A stretch of 22,344 bases of DNA from CAYZIB01 sp964478425 (GCA_964478425.1 CAYZIB010000017.1:1-22344); one strand, 5' to 3'; positions 7,095 through 15,275 are shown, counted from the stretch's first letter. A program made the numbers and translations. The notes: a model not told the origin generated them from the letters alone.

Positions 7095-7116
7095 AATATA
7101 TCTATGGTGATATATT
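7095..7116 (+). promoter_or_regulatory. Hairpin over the ribosome binding site of the Ig-repeat gene
   Basis: AATATATC (7095-7102) and GATATATT (7109-7116) form a perfect 8-bp inverted repeat whose six-base loop holds TATGGT. The GGTGA ribosome binding site is split between loop and right arm, and the right arm abuts the ATG. An RNA fold here could reduce translation; that is inference. Confidence 0.5.
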
Positions 7117-8418
7117 ATGCAAGATTTTTTTATTTCATGGGAAAATACTAAAATATATATTGTTGTTAATGATAAAATAGATAATTATAAAAATTTACCT
7201 AAGGCAAATTTATATATTGATAATAATAAAATGGATTCAGAAGTAAATTATATTAATAAATATATTAATTATACGAGTATTGATACTGTTTCTACAAATT
7301 CATTAGGTAACTATTATGTTTATTATAAAGCAATATTCCCTGAATATAATTTAACTAGTATTATAAAAATTGAATTTATTGTAATTGATAATATTAAACC
7401 AGTTTTAAATACAAAAGAACTTTTTATAAAAATTAATGATAAACCAGATGTAAAATCATTATTAGATTATAATGATAATTATGATAATAAAGAAAGTATT
7501 AAGATTACATTTGATCAAGAAAGTGTTAACTATAATAAAATAGGTAAATATAATTTAAGAGTTTATTTAGAAGATTTAAGTAAAAATCAAAGCTATTATG
7601 ATATATTTATTAATGTATATGATAATGAATCACCAATAATAGAAATAGAAGATGATATTATTTTAAATGTTAATTCTAAAGCTAGTGATATATTAGATTA
7701 TATTAATGTAAAAGATAATGATAAATATTCTACTATTAAAATAGAATATGATAATATAACATTTAAAGAAGAAGGTAAATATGATGTTAGTTTTAAATTT
7801 ATTGATGATTCAAATAATATAAATGATTATACATTTAATGTTATTATAAAGGATTTAGAAGCACCAACCATATTGTTAAAATCTTATTATATTGAAACTA
7901 ATAAGATATCTGATGAACTTATTTTAGATAATATTTTATCTATTACTGATAATTATTCTAATTATAATTTAACTATATTACCATATGAAATTAGTGCATA
8001 TACAAATATAAATTACCAAGTATGTGATGAAAACTCAAATTGTAATAATGAAAATTTAATTATCCATTTATTGGAATATAAGCCATATTTTATTTATGAA
8101 AATTTAATTTTAAATAGTTATAATAATATAAATCAATTATATGATAATATTAATGCATATGATTATGATGGATCAATTCTTACATCTAATATAAATTTGA
8201 TTTATCATAATGTAAAAGATAATGAAGGTAAATATTATGCATATTATAAAGTAATTGGTAAATATGACTATGAAATATTAGAAAGAGAAATTATAATTAA
8301 AAAAAATATTTCTTATAATAATTTATTAATAGTATTTATATTTTTAATATTAATAATAGTAAGTTTAGGTTATTTAATTTATAAATATGTAAAGAAAAAA
8401 AATATAAATTATAATTGA
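7117..8418 (+). CDS. Ig-like repeat protein with C-terminal membrane anchor
   Basis: Not recognised as a named protein. The 433 residues form about five repeats of 70-80 residues of the DUF5011/bacterial Ig-like kind, with joints at DNIKP (91-95), DNESP (169-173), DLEAP (246-250) and EYKP (320-323). Repeats contain G-K-Y beta-strand signatures (143-145, 220-222, 371-373). One predicted transmembrane helix lies at about 402-423, followed by KYVKKKNINYN. Two cysteines (303, 309) sit in repeat 4. There is no signal peptide, and a TGA three codons before the ATG in the same frame blocks any extension. Such repeats normally lie outside the cell, so topology is puzzling. It follows ackA by 40 bases with no terminator. 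Possible roles are surface adhesion or scaffolding; unproven. Confidence 0.8.
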   Translation: MQDFFISWENTKIYIVVNDKIDNYKNLPKANLYIDNNKMDSEVNYINKYINYTSIDTVSTNSLGNYYVYYKAIFPEYNLTSIIKIEFIVIDNIKPVLNTKELFIKINDKPDVKSLLDYNDNYDNKESIKITFDQESVNYNKIGKYNLRVYLEDLSKNQSYYDIFINVYDNESPIIEIEDDIILNVNSKASDILDYINVKDNDKYSTIKIEYDNITFKEEGKYDVSFKFIDDSNNINDYTFNVIIKDLEAPTILLKSYYIETNKISDELILDNILSITDNYSNYNLTILPYEISAYTNINYQVCDENSNCNNENLIIHLLEYKPYFIYENLILNSYNNINQLYDNINAYDYDGSILTSNINLIYHNVKDNEGKYYAYYKVIGKYDYEILEREIIIKKNISYNNLLIVFIFLILIIVSLGYLIYKYVKKKNINYN

Positions 8419-8443
8419 AACTTAAATATGTATTTGATATAAT
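8415..8443 (+). promoter_or_regulatory. Promoter of dnaE
   Basis: TTGAAA (8415-8420) is 17 bases from a perfect TATAAT (8438-8443) preceded by TGA at 8435-8437, an extended -10. The -35 overlaps the stop codon of the Ig-repeat gene. Start of transcription is expected near 8450. Confidence 0.88.
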
Positions 8444-8453
8444 TTATTTAGAG

Positions 8454-8482
8454 AAGTTCTTCTTAAGAGGAACTTATTTTTT
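8454..8482 (+). terminator. Leader hairpin with U-run before dnaE (attenuator or terminator)
   Basis: A 9-bp stem (8454-8462 with 8467-8475, one G-U pair) closes a TTAA loop and is followed by A then six T residues (8477-8482). It looks like an intrinsic terminator for the Ig-repeat gene 36 bases after its stop, yet it lies just downstream of the dnaE promoter, so it also forms the first structured part of the dnaE leader. Confidence 0.75.
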
Positions 8483-8508
8483 AATAAAATTAATTAGGAG
8501 GTGTATTT

Positions 8509-11430
8509 ATGTTTGGATATTTTTATCAGCAAACAGAATATTCAATGCTTAAGAATATAATTAAATTAGAAGAATATATTATAAAAGCTAAAGAATATGG
8601 ATATACCTTTTTAACGATAACAGATGAGAATTTACACGGTTCTTTTAAATTCTATGAATTATGTATTAAAAACGATATAAAACCTGTTATAGGGCTTAAA
8701 ATTGATGTTTTATTAGAAGATACAACTGAAACTATTTTATTATATGCAAAAAATTATAATGGATTAAAAAATTTATTTAAAATTTCTTCATTAGAAAAAA
8801 TTAATTTAAAAAATAATATTTCTTATAAAGATTTATTAAAAAATAATAGTGATTTATTATTAATTACTACTTTAGAAGAATCTAAGTTAAATGATTATAT
8901 ATTAAAAGATGGAAAAAAAGCGTATGATTTTTATTTATCTCTTTTAAGTTTAGTAAATGAAGTATATATTGGTGTAGATATTAATAGTAAATCATTTGAT
9001 TTAAATATGAATTTTATCACTAAATATAATTTAAATGCCGTAATAATATCTAAGACAAGTTATATTTTAAAAGAAGATTATGATGCTTTAAATTATTTAA
9101 GAAAAATAGGAAAAGTTAATGAAAAAGTGTTGGGTAATTCTTTATATACTAAAGAAACTTATAATTTATTATATAACAATTATCAATTTTTGATTGAAAA
9201 TACTAATTTATTAGCTAGTAATATTAATATTAATTGGCAATATAATAAATTGTTATTACCTATTTATGAAAAAAATATTGTAAGTTACGATTATTTAAAA
9301 GCATTAGCTTATAAAGGTTTATTAAAAAGATTAAATAATGTTAAAAATGATATTTATTTAAAAAGATTAGAATATGAACTTGAAATAATTAATAAAATGG
9401 GATTTTCAGATTATTTTTTAATTGTTTGGGATGCTGTTAAATATGCTAAAAATAATGATATCATGATTGGTCCTGGAAGAGGATCTGCAGCAGGCAGTTT
9501 AGTTTCATATTGCTTAGGAATAACTGAAATTGATCCAATAAAATATAATTTATTATTTGAAAGATTTTTAAATCTTGGTAGAAAAAGCATGCCTGATATA
9601 GATATTGATATTCAAGATACTAAACGCGATGAATTAATTACTTATATGAAAAATAAATATGGTTATGATCATGTAAGTTTAATTGTCACATTTCAAGAAT
9701 TTCAATTTAGGGGGGCAATTAGAGATATTGCTAAGATTTTTAATTTAAAAAATTATGAAATTGATGAAATTATCAAAAATTTTGATAATCAAGATAATAT
9801 TAATTTTTTAATAAATAGAAATCCTAAAATTAAACAGTTGTTTAATATTGTTAATAGGATAACTGAATTACCAAGACAAACCGGAACTCATGCGGCAGGG
9901 ATTATTTTATCAGATCAAAGTATGTTTGGGTTAATTCCTCTTCAACAAGGAATAAATGATTTAATGCAAACTCAATATGAGGCTATTGATCTAGAAAAAT
10001 TAGGTTTTTTAAAAATTGATTTTTTAGGAATAAGAAATTTAACTATGATAAAAAATGTATTAAATATGGTTAAAAAAGAATTAAATATAAATATTAACCC
10101 TAATAATATTCCTTTAGATGATAAAAATACTTTTAAGATATTAAATAATGCTGATACATTAGGAATTTTTCAATTAGAATCAGATGGAATTAGAAGAGTT
10201 ATTAAGAAAATGCAAATTAATAATTTTTTAGATTTGGTTAATTTAATTGCATTATATAGACCTGGTCCAATGGATAATATTGATGAATTCATTTTAAGAA
10301 AAAACGGAAAAAAAGTTGATTATTTTATTCCTGAATTAGAACCAATTTTAAAAGAAACATATGGTATTATTTTATATCAAGAACAAATTATGCTTATAGC
10401 GCAAAAATATGCTAATTATTCGTTTTTAGAATCAGATGTTTTAAGAAAAGCAATCAGTAAGAAAAATCAAGAGTTAATGATTGATGAAAAAAATAATTTT
10501 ATTAAAAAAGCTATATTAAATGGGAAAAACGAAGCAGAAGCAAATAAATTATTTGATTATATTTTAAAATTTGCAAACTATGGATTTAATAAAAGTCATG
10601 CAGTTGCTTATGCTTTTTTAGCATACCAAATGTTGTATTTAAAGGCTAATTTTACTAAATATTTTCTTTGTGTTATGTTAAATAATGTAATAGGTAATGA
10701 TTTACAAACTTTAAAATATATTAATAATGCAAAAGAATATAATATTGATGTTTTAAGACCAAATATTAATAAATCAGAAAATTGTTATATTATAGAAGAT
10801 AATATGATAAGAATGCCATTATTAGTTATTAAAAATTTAGGATTAATATCTCAAAAAGAAATTATCGATAATAGACATGATGGTTATAAATCATATAAAG
10901 ATTTTATATTAAAGGTTGATTTAAGCCAAAATGTGTTAGAAAATTTAATTTATTCTGGAGCTTTTAATGATTTTTCTTTAACGAAAAAACAAATGATTTC
11001 ATTGAATGATAAAAATAAATTATTGTATTCAGATTTAGTAAATGATTTAATTATTGATGAAAGTGAATATGAAAAAGAGTTTTTAGATATTAAAGAAAAA
11101 AATGCATTAGGATTTAATTTAAATGAAAATCCAATTATAAAATATTATCAATATTATAAAAAATATAATCCAGTAAGAATACACGATTTTAATAAAAATA
11201 TTAAAAATAAAATTAATACTATTTGTTATATTAAGGCTATAAAAAAAGTTAAAAATTCATTTATGGTTAATATTAGTGATTTTAGTTTGAATATTAATTT
11301 TTTTATTGATAATGTAGATTTATTAAACATAAATGATTTATGTATATTTACTGTAATCCCTTATAAAAATAAGGAATTTATTAATATAAATGTCTTAAGT
11401 ATAAAAAAAATAAAAAAATTCGGAGTTTAA
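8509..11430 (+). CDS. dnaE: DNA polymerase III subunit alpha (DnaE)
   Basis: Replicative C-family DNA polymerase acting with the clamp at the fork; in Firmicutes DnaE usually extends primers for the lagging strand beside PolC. The N-terminal PHP region (1-about 240) is degenerate: its first motif reads YQQTEYSML, lacking the metal-binding His-x-His. The palm has GPGRGSAAGS (321-330), catalytic PDIDIDI with Asp363 and Asp365, and KIDFLG with Asp504, matching E. coli Asp401, Asp403 and Asp555. RQTGTHAAG, LYRPGPMDN and NKSHAVAY follow, with an OB-fold-like C-terminal part. At 973 residues it is shorter than the about 1,115 of Bacillus DnaE. AGGAGGTG (8496-8503) sets the start. Gene order dnaE then pfkA-pyk recalls Bacillus, where accDA lies between. 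Confidence 0.97.
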   Translation: MFGYFYQQTEYSMLKNIIKLEEYIIKAKEYGYTFLTITDENLHGSFKFYELCIKNDIKPVIGLKIDVLLEDTTETILLYAKNYNGLKNLFKISSLEKINLKNNISYKDLLKNNSDLLLITTLEESKLNDYILKDGKKAYDFYLSLLSLVNEVYIGVDINSKSFDLNMNFITKYNLNAVIISKTSYILKEDYDALNYLRKIGKVNEKVLGNSLYTKETYNLLYNNYQFLIENTNLLASNININWQYNKLLLPIYEKNIVSYDYLKALAYKGLLKRLNNVKNDIYLKRLEYELEIINKMGFSDYFLIVWDAVKYAKNNDIMIGPGRGSAAGSLVSYCLGITEIDPIKYNLLFERFLNLGRKSMPDIDIDIQDTKRDELITYMKNKYGYDHVSLIVTFQEFQFRGAIRDIAKIFNLKNYEIDEIIKNFDNQDNINFLINRNPKIKQLFNIVNRITELPRQTGTHAAGIILSDQSMFGLIPLQQGINDLMQTQYEAIDLEKLGFLKIDFLGIRNLTMIKNVLNMVKKELNININPNNIPLDDKNTFKILNNADTLGIFQLESDGIRRVIKKMQINNFLDLVNLIALYRPGPMDNIDEFILRKNGKKVDYFIPELEPILKETYGIILYQEQIMLIAQKYANYSFLESDVLRKAISKKNQELMIDEKNNFIKKAILNGKNEAEANKLFDYILKFANYGFNKSHAVAYAFLAYQMLYLKANFTKYFLCVMLNNVIGNDLQTLKYINNAKEYNIDVLRPNINKSENCYIIEDNMIRMPLLVIKNLGLISQKEIIDNRHDGYKSYKDFILKVDLSQNVLENLIYSGAFNDFSLTKKQMISLNDKNKLLYSDLVNDLIIDESEYEKEFLDIKEKNALGFNLNENPIIKYYQYYKKYNPVRIHDFNKNIKNKINTICYIKAIKKVKNSFMVNISDFSLNINFFIDNVDLLNINDLCIFTVIPYKNKEFININVLSIKKIKKFGV

Positions 11431-11443
11431 TTCCGAATTTTTT
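11413..11443. terminator. Bidirectional terminator between dnaE and pfp
   Basis: Stem AAAAAATTCGGA (11413-11424) pairs with TCCGAATTTTTT (11432-11443) around a seven-base loop that contains the dnaE stop codon. Arms are A-rich on one side and T-rich on the other, so it can serve both convergent genes. Confidence 0.88.
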
Positions 11444-11458
11444 ATTATTAGTTATTAA

Positions 11459-12706
11459 TTATTTTTTTTCAACTAAAACTTTATTTAATTTAGCAAATCT
11501 TGGAAGTCCATCTTCTAATGGAGCTTTCATATCTCCTTCAATTAATGGTAATAAATAATTAACAAAATCCATTGTTAATCCTGTTTTATCTTCATTGATC
11601 CATTCAAGTGGTACTTTCTTTTCAGTATTAGCAGCTAATTTTAAAGGCATTAATTTATAACTACATCTATATTTTCCATTTTTTTCTTCTCTATGGAAAA
11701 CAACCATTTTATCAGTAGCTCCTCTAACAGCAGCTAAAACAGCTTTTTTACCAGCTGTAAATGCTTCAGTAACATCTACTTTAGATGCTAAATGTTGAGC
11801 ACAGCGTTGTAATAAACTAAATTCTATTGGTCTTACTTTAACACCGATTTCATCTTTAACTAAATTTGCTAATGTTTGAGCAGTTCCACCAAGTTGAGCA
11901 TGTCCAAATGAGTCTTTTGCAAGATCTTGGAATAATTCTGGGATATATTTTCCATCTTCAGTTTTAATTCCTTCTGAAACAACTACAATTGCTTTATTTT
12001 TAGTTTTTAACACATTTTTTAAATCTGCTTTAAATTTATCAATGCTAAATGGAATTTCTGGTAAATAAATTAAATCTGGACCTTGACCTTTATATCTTGC
12101 AAGTTCACTTGCTGCAGTTAACCATCCAGCATTTCTACCCATAACTTCTACAATAGTTACCATAGATGTATCATAAACAGTTGCATCATGATAAAGTTCC
12201 ATAATAGATGTAGCAACATATTTTGCTGCACTAGCATAACCTGGACAATGGTCAGTTCCATATAAGTCATTATCAATTGTTTTTGGAACACCAATACAGT
12301 TAATATCCCAACCAGATTGTTTCATAAATTTAGATATCTTATTACAAGTATCCATTGAATCGTTTCCACCATTATAAAAGAAAAAACGAATATTATATTT
12401 TTTAAAAATTTCTAATAATTTTTTGTAGTCAGTATCGTCTACTTTAAAATCTTTTAATTTATATCTTACAGAACCAATTGATGATGAAGGTGTAGTTTTT
12501 AATAATTCTAATTCTTTTATATCTTCTTTAGAAATATCATAAAATTCTTCATTTAAAATACCTTTAATACCATGCTTGGCTCCATAAACTTCAGTAATGT
12601 TTTCTTGTTTTAAAGCTTCGATAAAAACACCAGCAGCACTTGCATTAATAACTGATGTTGGACCACCTGATTGACCTAAAATAGCGGCACCTTTTAAATT
12701 TTTCAT
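11459..12706 (-). CDS. pfp: Pyrophosphate-dependent phosphofructokinase
   Basis: Reversibly phosphorylates fructose 6-phosphate using PPi, giving fructose 1,6-bisphosphate. The PPi signature is clear: GGNDSM (113-118), with Asp where ATP enzymes have Gly, and GVPKTIDND (139-147), with Lys before TIDND where ATP enzymes have Ala/Gly. QSGGPTSVINA (12-22) and MGRNAGW (189-195) are also present. Length 415 fits the PPi-PFK group. The start is supported by AAGGAG upstream. It is divergent from the ATP-dependent pfkA-pyk operon, with a cre in between, and convergent with dnaE. The donor is assigned from motifs only. Confidence 0.93.
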   Translation of the reverse strand: MKNLKGAAILGQSGGPTSVINASAAGVFIEALKQENITEVYGAKHGIKGILNEEFYDISKEDIKELELLKTTPSSSIGSVRYKLKDFKVDDTDYKKLLEIFKKYNIRFFFYNGGNDSMDTCNKISKFMKQSGWDINCIGVPKTIDNDLYGTDHCPGYASAAKYVATSIMELYHDATVYDTSMVTIVEVMGRNAGWLTAASELARYKGQGPDLIYLPEIPFSIDKFKADLKNVLKTKNKAIVVVSEGIKTEDGKYIPELFQDLAKDSFGHAQLGGTAQTLANLVKDEIGVKVRPIEFSLLQRCAQHLASKVDVTEAFTAGKKAVLAAVRGATDKMVVFHREEKNGKYRCSYKLMPLKLAANTEKKVPLEWINEDKTGLTMDFVNYLLPLIEGDMKAPLEDGLPRFAKLNKVLVEKK

Positions 12707-12740
12707 TATATTACTCCTTTAAATTTATTTTCACTATATT

Positions 12741-12769
12741 ATTTTATTAGATTTTGACTTTTTAGTCAA
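12741..12769 (-). promoter_or_regulatory. Promoter of pfp with overlapping inverted repeat
   Basis: On the minus strand TTGACT (12764-12769) is 17 bases from TAAAAT (12741-12746). The -35 is also the right arm of TTGACT-TTTT-AGTCAA (12754-12769), which could be an operator. Confidence 0.75.
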
Positions 12770-12815
12770 TTATATTATTAATTATTTAATAATTTATATA
12801 ATATATTTTAAAAAA

Positions 12816-12829
12816 TAAAAACGCTTTCA
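12816..12829 (-). promoter_or_regulatory. Catabolite-responsive element (cre) between pfp and pfkA
   Basis: Read on the minus strand, TGAAAGCGTTTTTA matches the CcpA-binding consensus TGWAARCGYTWNCW at all but one position. Its centre is about 63 bases before the expected pfkA start of transcription, a distance typical of CcpA-activated promoters, and about 88 from that of pfp. CcpA itself is not in this window. Confidence 0.75.
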
Positions 12830-12870
12830 AAATAAAAAAAAACAGATATTGTTTGTTTTATGACAAATTA

Positions 12871-12879
12871 TGATATAAT
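12871..12879 (+). promoter_or_regulatory. Extended -10 promoter of pfkA-pyk
   Basis: TGA (12871-12873) plus a perfect TATAAT (12874-12879). The -35 region has only TTGTTT-like sequence at poor spacing, fitting a promoter that depends on the extended -10 or on an activator. The start is expected near 12886, at the ribosome binding site. Confidence 0.8.
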
Positions 12880-12897
12880 AATGTAGGATGTGATTTT

Positions 12898-13857
12898 ATG
12901 CAAATTAAAAAAATTGCTGTTTTAACTTCAGGGGGAGATGCTCCTGGAATGAACGCTGCCATAAGAGCTGTTGTTAGAACAGGTATTTATTATGGATATG
13001 AAATGTATGGCGTAAAAGATGGATATAAAGGTTTAGTCAATGGTGATATTTTTAGCATGGATAGTAAAAGTGTTAGTAATATTATCAGTAAAGGTGGTAC
13101 TATTTTAGGTTCAGCAAGACTTGTTGAATTTGCTCAAAAAGAAACTAGACAAATTGCAATTGATAATTTAAATAAATTAGGAATTGATGCTTTAATTTGT
13201 ATTGGTGGAGATGGTACATATCAAGGTGCTAGAGAATTATCAAAAATGGGATTTAAAGTAATTGGAATTCCTGCTACAATTGATAATGATGTTTCATCAA
13301 CTGATAAAACAATTGGTTTTTCAACAGCTTTACAAACAATAGTTGATGCAATTGATAAATTAAGAGATACAGCTGAATCTCATCAAAGATGTTCTATTGT
13401 TGAAACTATGGGTAGAAGATGTGGTGATTTAGCACTTCATGCAGGTATTTGTTGCGGAGCTGAAATAGTTATTACTGAAGAAACTGGATTTGATAAACAA
13501 AAAGTTCTTGATTTATTAAAAAGAAAAAAAGAATCAGGAAGAAGACATGCAGTTATTGTAATTTCTGAAAATATTGCTAATGTTCATGATTTTGCTAAAG
13601 AAATTGAAGAATATAGTGGATATGAAACAAGAGCAACTGTATTAGGATATGTTCAAAGAGGTGGATCACCTACTCCTGAAGATAGAGTACTTGCAAGTAG
13701 AATGGGTGAATACGCAATAGAATTATTTAATGATGAAATTGATGGTTGTGCTGTAGCGTTAATTGAAAATGAATTAGTACATGTAGATTTAAAAACAGCT
13801 ACTAAAAGACAAATAGTAAAATCTAAATTTTACGATTTAATAGAAAAAATAAGATAA
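12898..13857 (+). CDS. pfkA: ATP-dependent 6-phosphofructokinase
   Basis: Phosphorylates fructose 6-phosphate with ATP, the committed step of glycolysis. The 319 residues match the bacterial allosteric homotetramer in length. LTSGGDAPGMNAAIR (9-23), GGDGTYQGA (103-111) with the Gly typical of ATP use, PATIDND (125-131) with the catalytic Asp129, and ETMGRRCGD (169-177) are all present, as is the effector-site region GAEIVITEE. AGGATG (12885-12890) is the ribosome binding site. pyk follows after 13 bases, so the two make an operon, as in Bacillus and the Lactococcus las operon; the upstream cre suggests CcpA control. Confidence 0.98.
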   Translation: MQIKKIAVLTSGGDAPGMNAAIRAVVRTGIYYGYEMYGVKDGYKGLVNGDIFSMDSKSVSNIISKGGTILGSARLVEFAQKETRQIAIDNLNKLGIDALICIGGDGTYQGARELSKMGFKVIGIPATIDNDVSSTDKTIGFSTALQTIVDAIDKLRDTAESHQRCSIVETMGRRCGDLALHAGICCGAEIVITEETGFDKQKVLDLLKRKKESGRRHAVIVISENIANVHDFAKEIEEYSGYETRATVLGYVQRGGSPTPEDRVLASRMGEYAIELFNDEIDGCAVALIENELVHVDLKTATKRQIVKSKFYDLIEKIR

Positions 13858-13870
13858 TAAGGAGAAAAAC

Positions 13871-15253
13871 ATGAAAAAAACAAAAGTAGTATGTACAATT
13901 GGACCTGTTTCAGAAAACAGAGAAAAACTAGAAGAATTAATTCAAAATGGTATGAATGTTATGAGAATGAATTTTTCTCATGGTGATCATGAAGAACAAG
14001 GAGCAAGAATTAAAACTTTAAGACAAATCAATGAAGAAAAAGGATTACATATTGGTTTTTTATTAGACACAAAAGGGCCTGAAATAAGAACTGGATATCT
14101 TGAAGGAGATAAAGCCGTAATTGCTAAAGGTGATACAGTTAGAGTTACTATGGATTACAGCTTTTTAGGAAATAAAGATAAATTTGCTATTTCTTATGCT
14201 GGATTATATGATGATATCCATGTTGGTGGAAAAATTTTAATTGAAGATGGAAATTTAACATTAACAGTAATTGAAAAAGATGAAACAACTCGTGAATTAG
14301 TTTGTCGCGCAGAAAACGATAAAGTAATTAAAAACAAAAGAAACTGTAATGTTCCTGGTGTTATTTTAAATATGCCATTTATTTCTGCAAAAGATAAAGA
14401 TGATATTGAATTTGGTTGTGATATGGATGTTGATTTTATCGCAGCATCATTTGTAAGAAGACCTCAAGATATTTTAGATTTAAGAGAAGTTTTAGCTAAT
14501 AAAGGTAATAGTAGAATTAAAATTATTTCTAAAATTGAAAACCAAGAAGGTGTTGACAATATGGAAGCTATTGTTGAATTATCTGATGGTGTTATGGTTG
14601 CAAGAGGAGATTTAGGTGTTGATGTTCCTGCTTGGGAATTACCTACAATTCAAAAAAGAATGATTGAATTAGCTCAATCACAAGGTAAAATTGTTGTTAC
14701 AGCAACTCAAATGTTAGATTCTATGCAACAAAATCCAAGACCTACAAGAGCAGAAGTAACTGACGTTCATAATGCTGTATTAGATGGTACATCAGCAACT
14801 ATGTTAAGTGGTGAATCAGCTAATGGTAATTATCCTGCAGAAGCTGTTAAATACATGGCTACAATTGATGAAAGAGCTGAATATGAAATTGATTATGATA
14901 AAATGATCGAAAGAGCATTAAATGAAACATATGAAGTAGAACCACAAGCTGCTATTGCTATGGCTACTGCTAAAATTGCTTTAGAATTTGGTGCTACTGC
15001 AATTGTTGCTGAAGGATCAAATGATTTTGCATATCAAATTGCAAGATTTAGACCAGCATGTGATGTATTCTTTGCTGTAAATAATCATCGTGATGCTAGA
15101 AGCCTTGCACTTGCTTGGGGTGTTCAACCAGTTGTTGGTAATGCTAAAGATGCATTTAGAGCTGCTAAAGTTGCTGAAGGTTTCAAAAAAGGTGATGTTG
15201 TATTATTAGTTACTGAAAAATCAGTTAAATTTAAAACTATATTAAGAAAATAG
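13871..15253 (+). CDS. pyk: Pyruvate kinase
   Basis: Converts phosphoenolpyruvate and ADP to pyruvate and ATP. Motifs in order: MRMNFSHG (31-38), LLDTKGPEIRTG (64-75), ISKIENQEG with catalytic Lys221, VARGDLGVD (243-251) and VTATQMLDSM (276-285), then SGESANGNYP (313-322) and the C-terminal allosteric domain. At 460 residues it lacks the extra PEP-utiliser-like domain of Bacillus Pyk and ends slightly earlier than many homologues. AAGGAG lies just before the start. Codon use is less extreme in A/T than in murE or murI, consistent with high expression. It is the last gene of the pfkA operon. Confidence 0.98.
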   Translation: MKKTKVVCTIGPVSENREKLEELIQNGMNVMRMNFSHGDHEEQGARIKTLRQINEEKGLHIGFLLDTKGPEIRTGYLEGDKAVIAKGDTVRVTMDYSFLGNKDKFAISYAGLYDDIHVGGKILIEDGNLTLTVIEKDETTRELVCRAENDKVIKNKRNCNVPGVILNMPFISAKDKDDIEFGCDMDVDFIAASFVRRPQDILDLREVLANKGNSRIKIISKIENQEGVDNMEAIVELSDGVMVARGDLGVDVPAWELPTIQKRMIELAQSQGKIVVTATQMLDSMQQNPRPTRAEVTDVHNAVLDGTSATMLSGESANGNYPAEAVKYMATIDERAEYEIDYDKMIERALNETYEVEPQAAIAMATAKIALEFGATAIVAEGSNDFAYQIARFRPACDVFFAVNNHRDARSLALAWGVQPVVGNAKDAFRAAKVAEGFKKGDVVLLVTEKSVKFKTILRK

Positions 15254-15275
15254 GACTTAGTCCTATTTTTTTTTT
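15247..15275. terminator. Terminator shared by pyk and murE
   Basis: Perfect 10-bp stem AAAATAGGAC/GTCCTATTTT (15247-15256 with 15260-15269), TTA loop, then T to 15275. Both stop codons (pyk 15251-15253, murE 15263-15265) are inside the stem. The T run is strong for pyk and weak on the murE side. Confidence 0.9.

Noticed and set aside
7108..7110. TGA before the Ig-repeat gene read as Trp, as in the Mycoplasma code
   Set aside because: Other genes here end in TGA at their normal length, and reading through would reach TAA five codons earlier in the same frame without adding a signal peptide.
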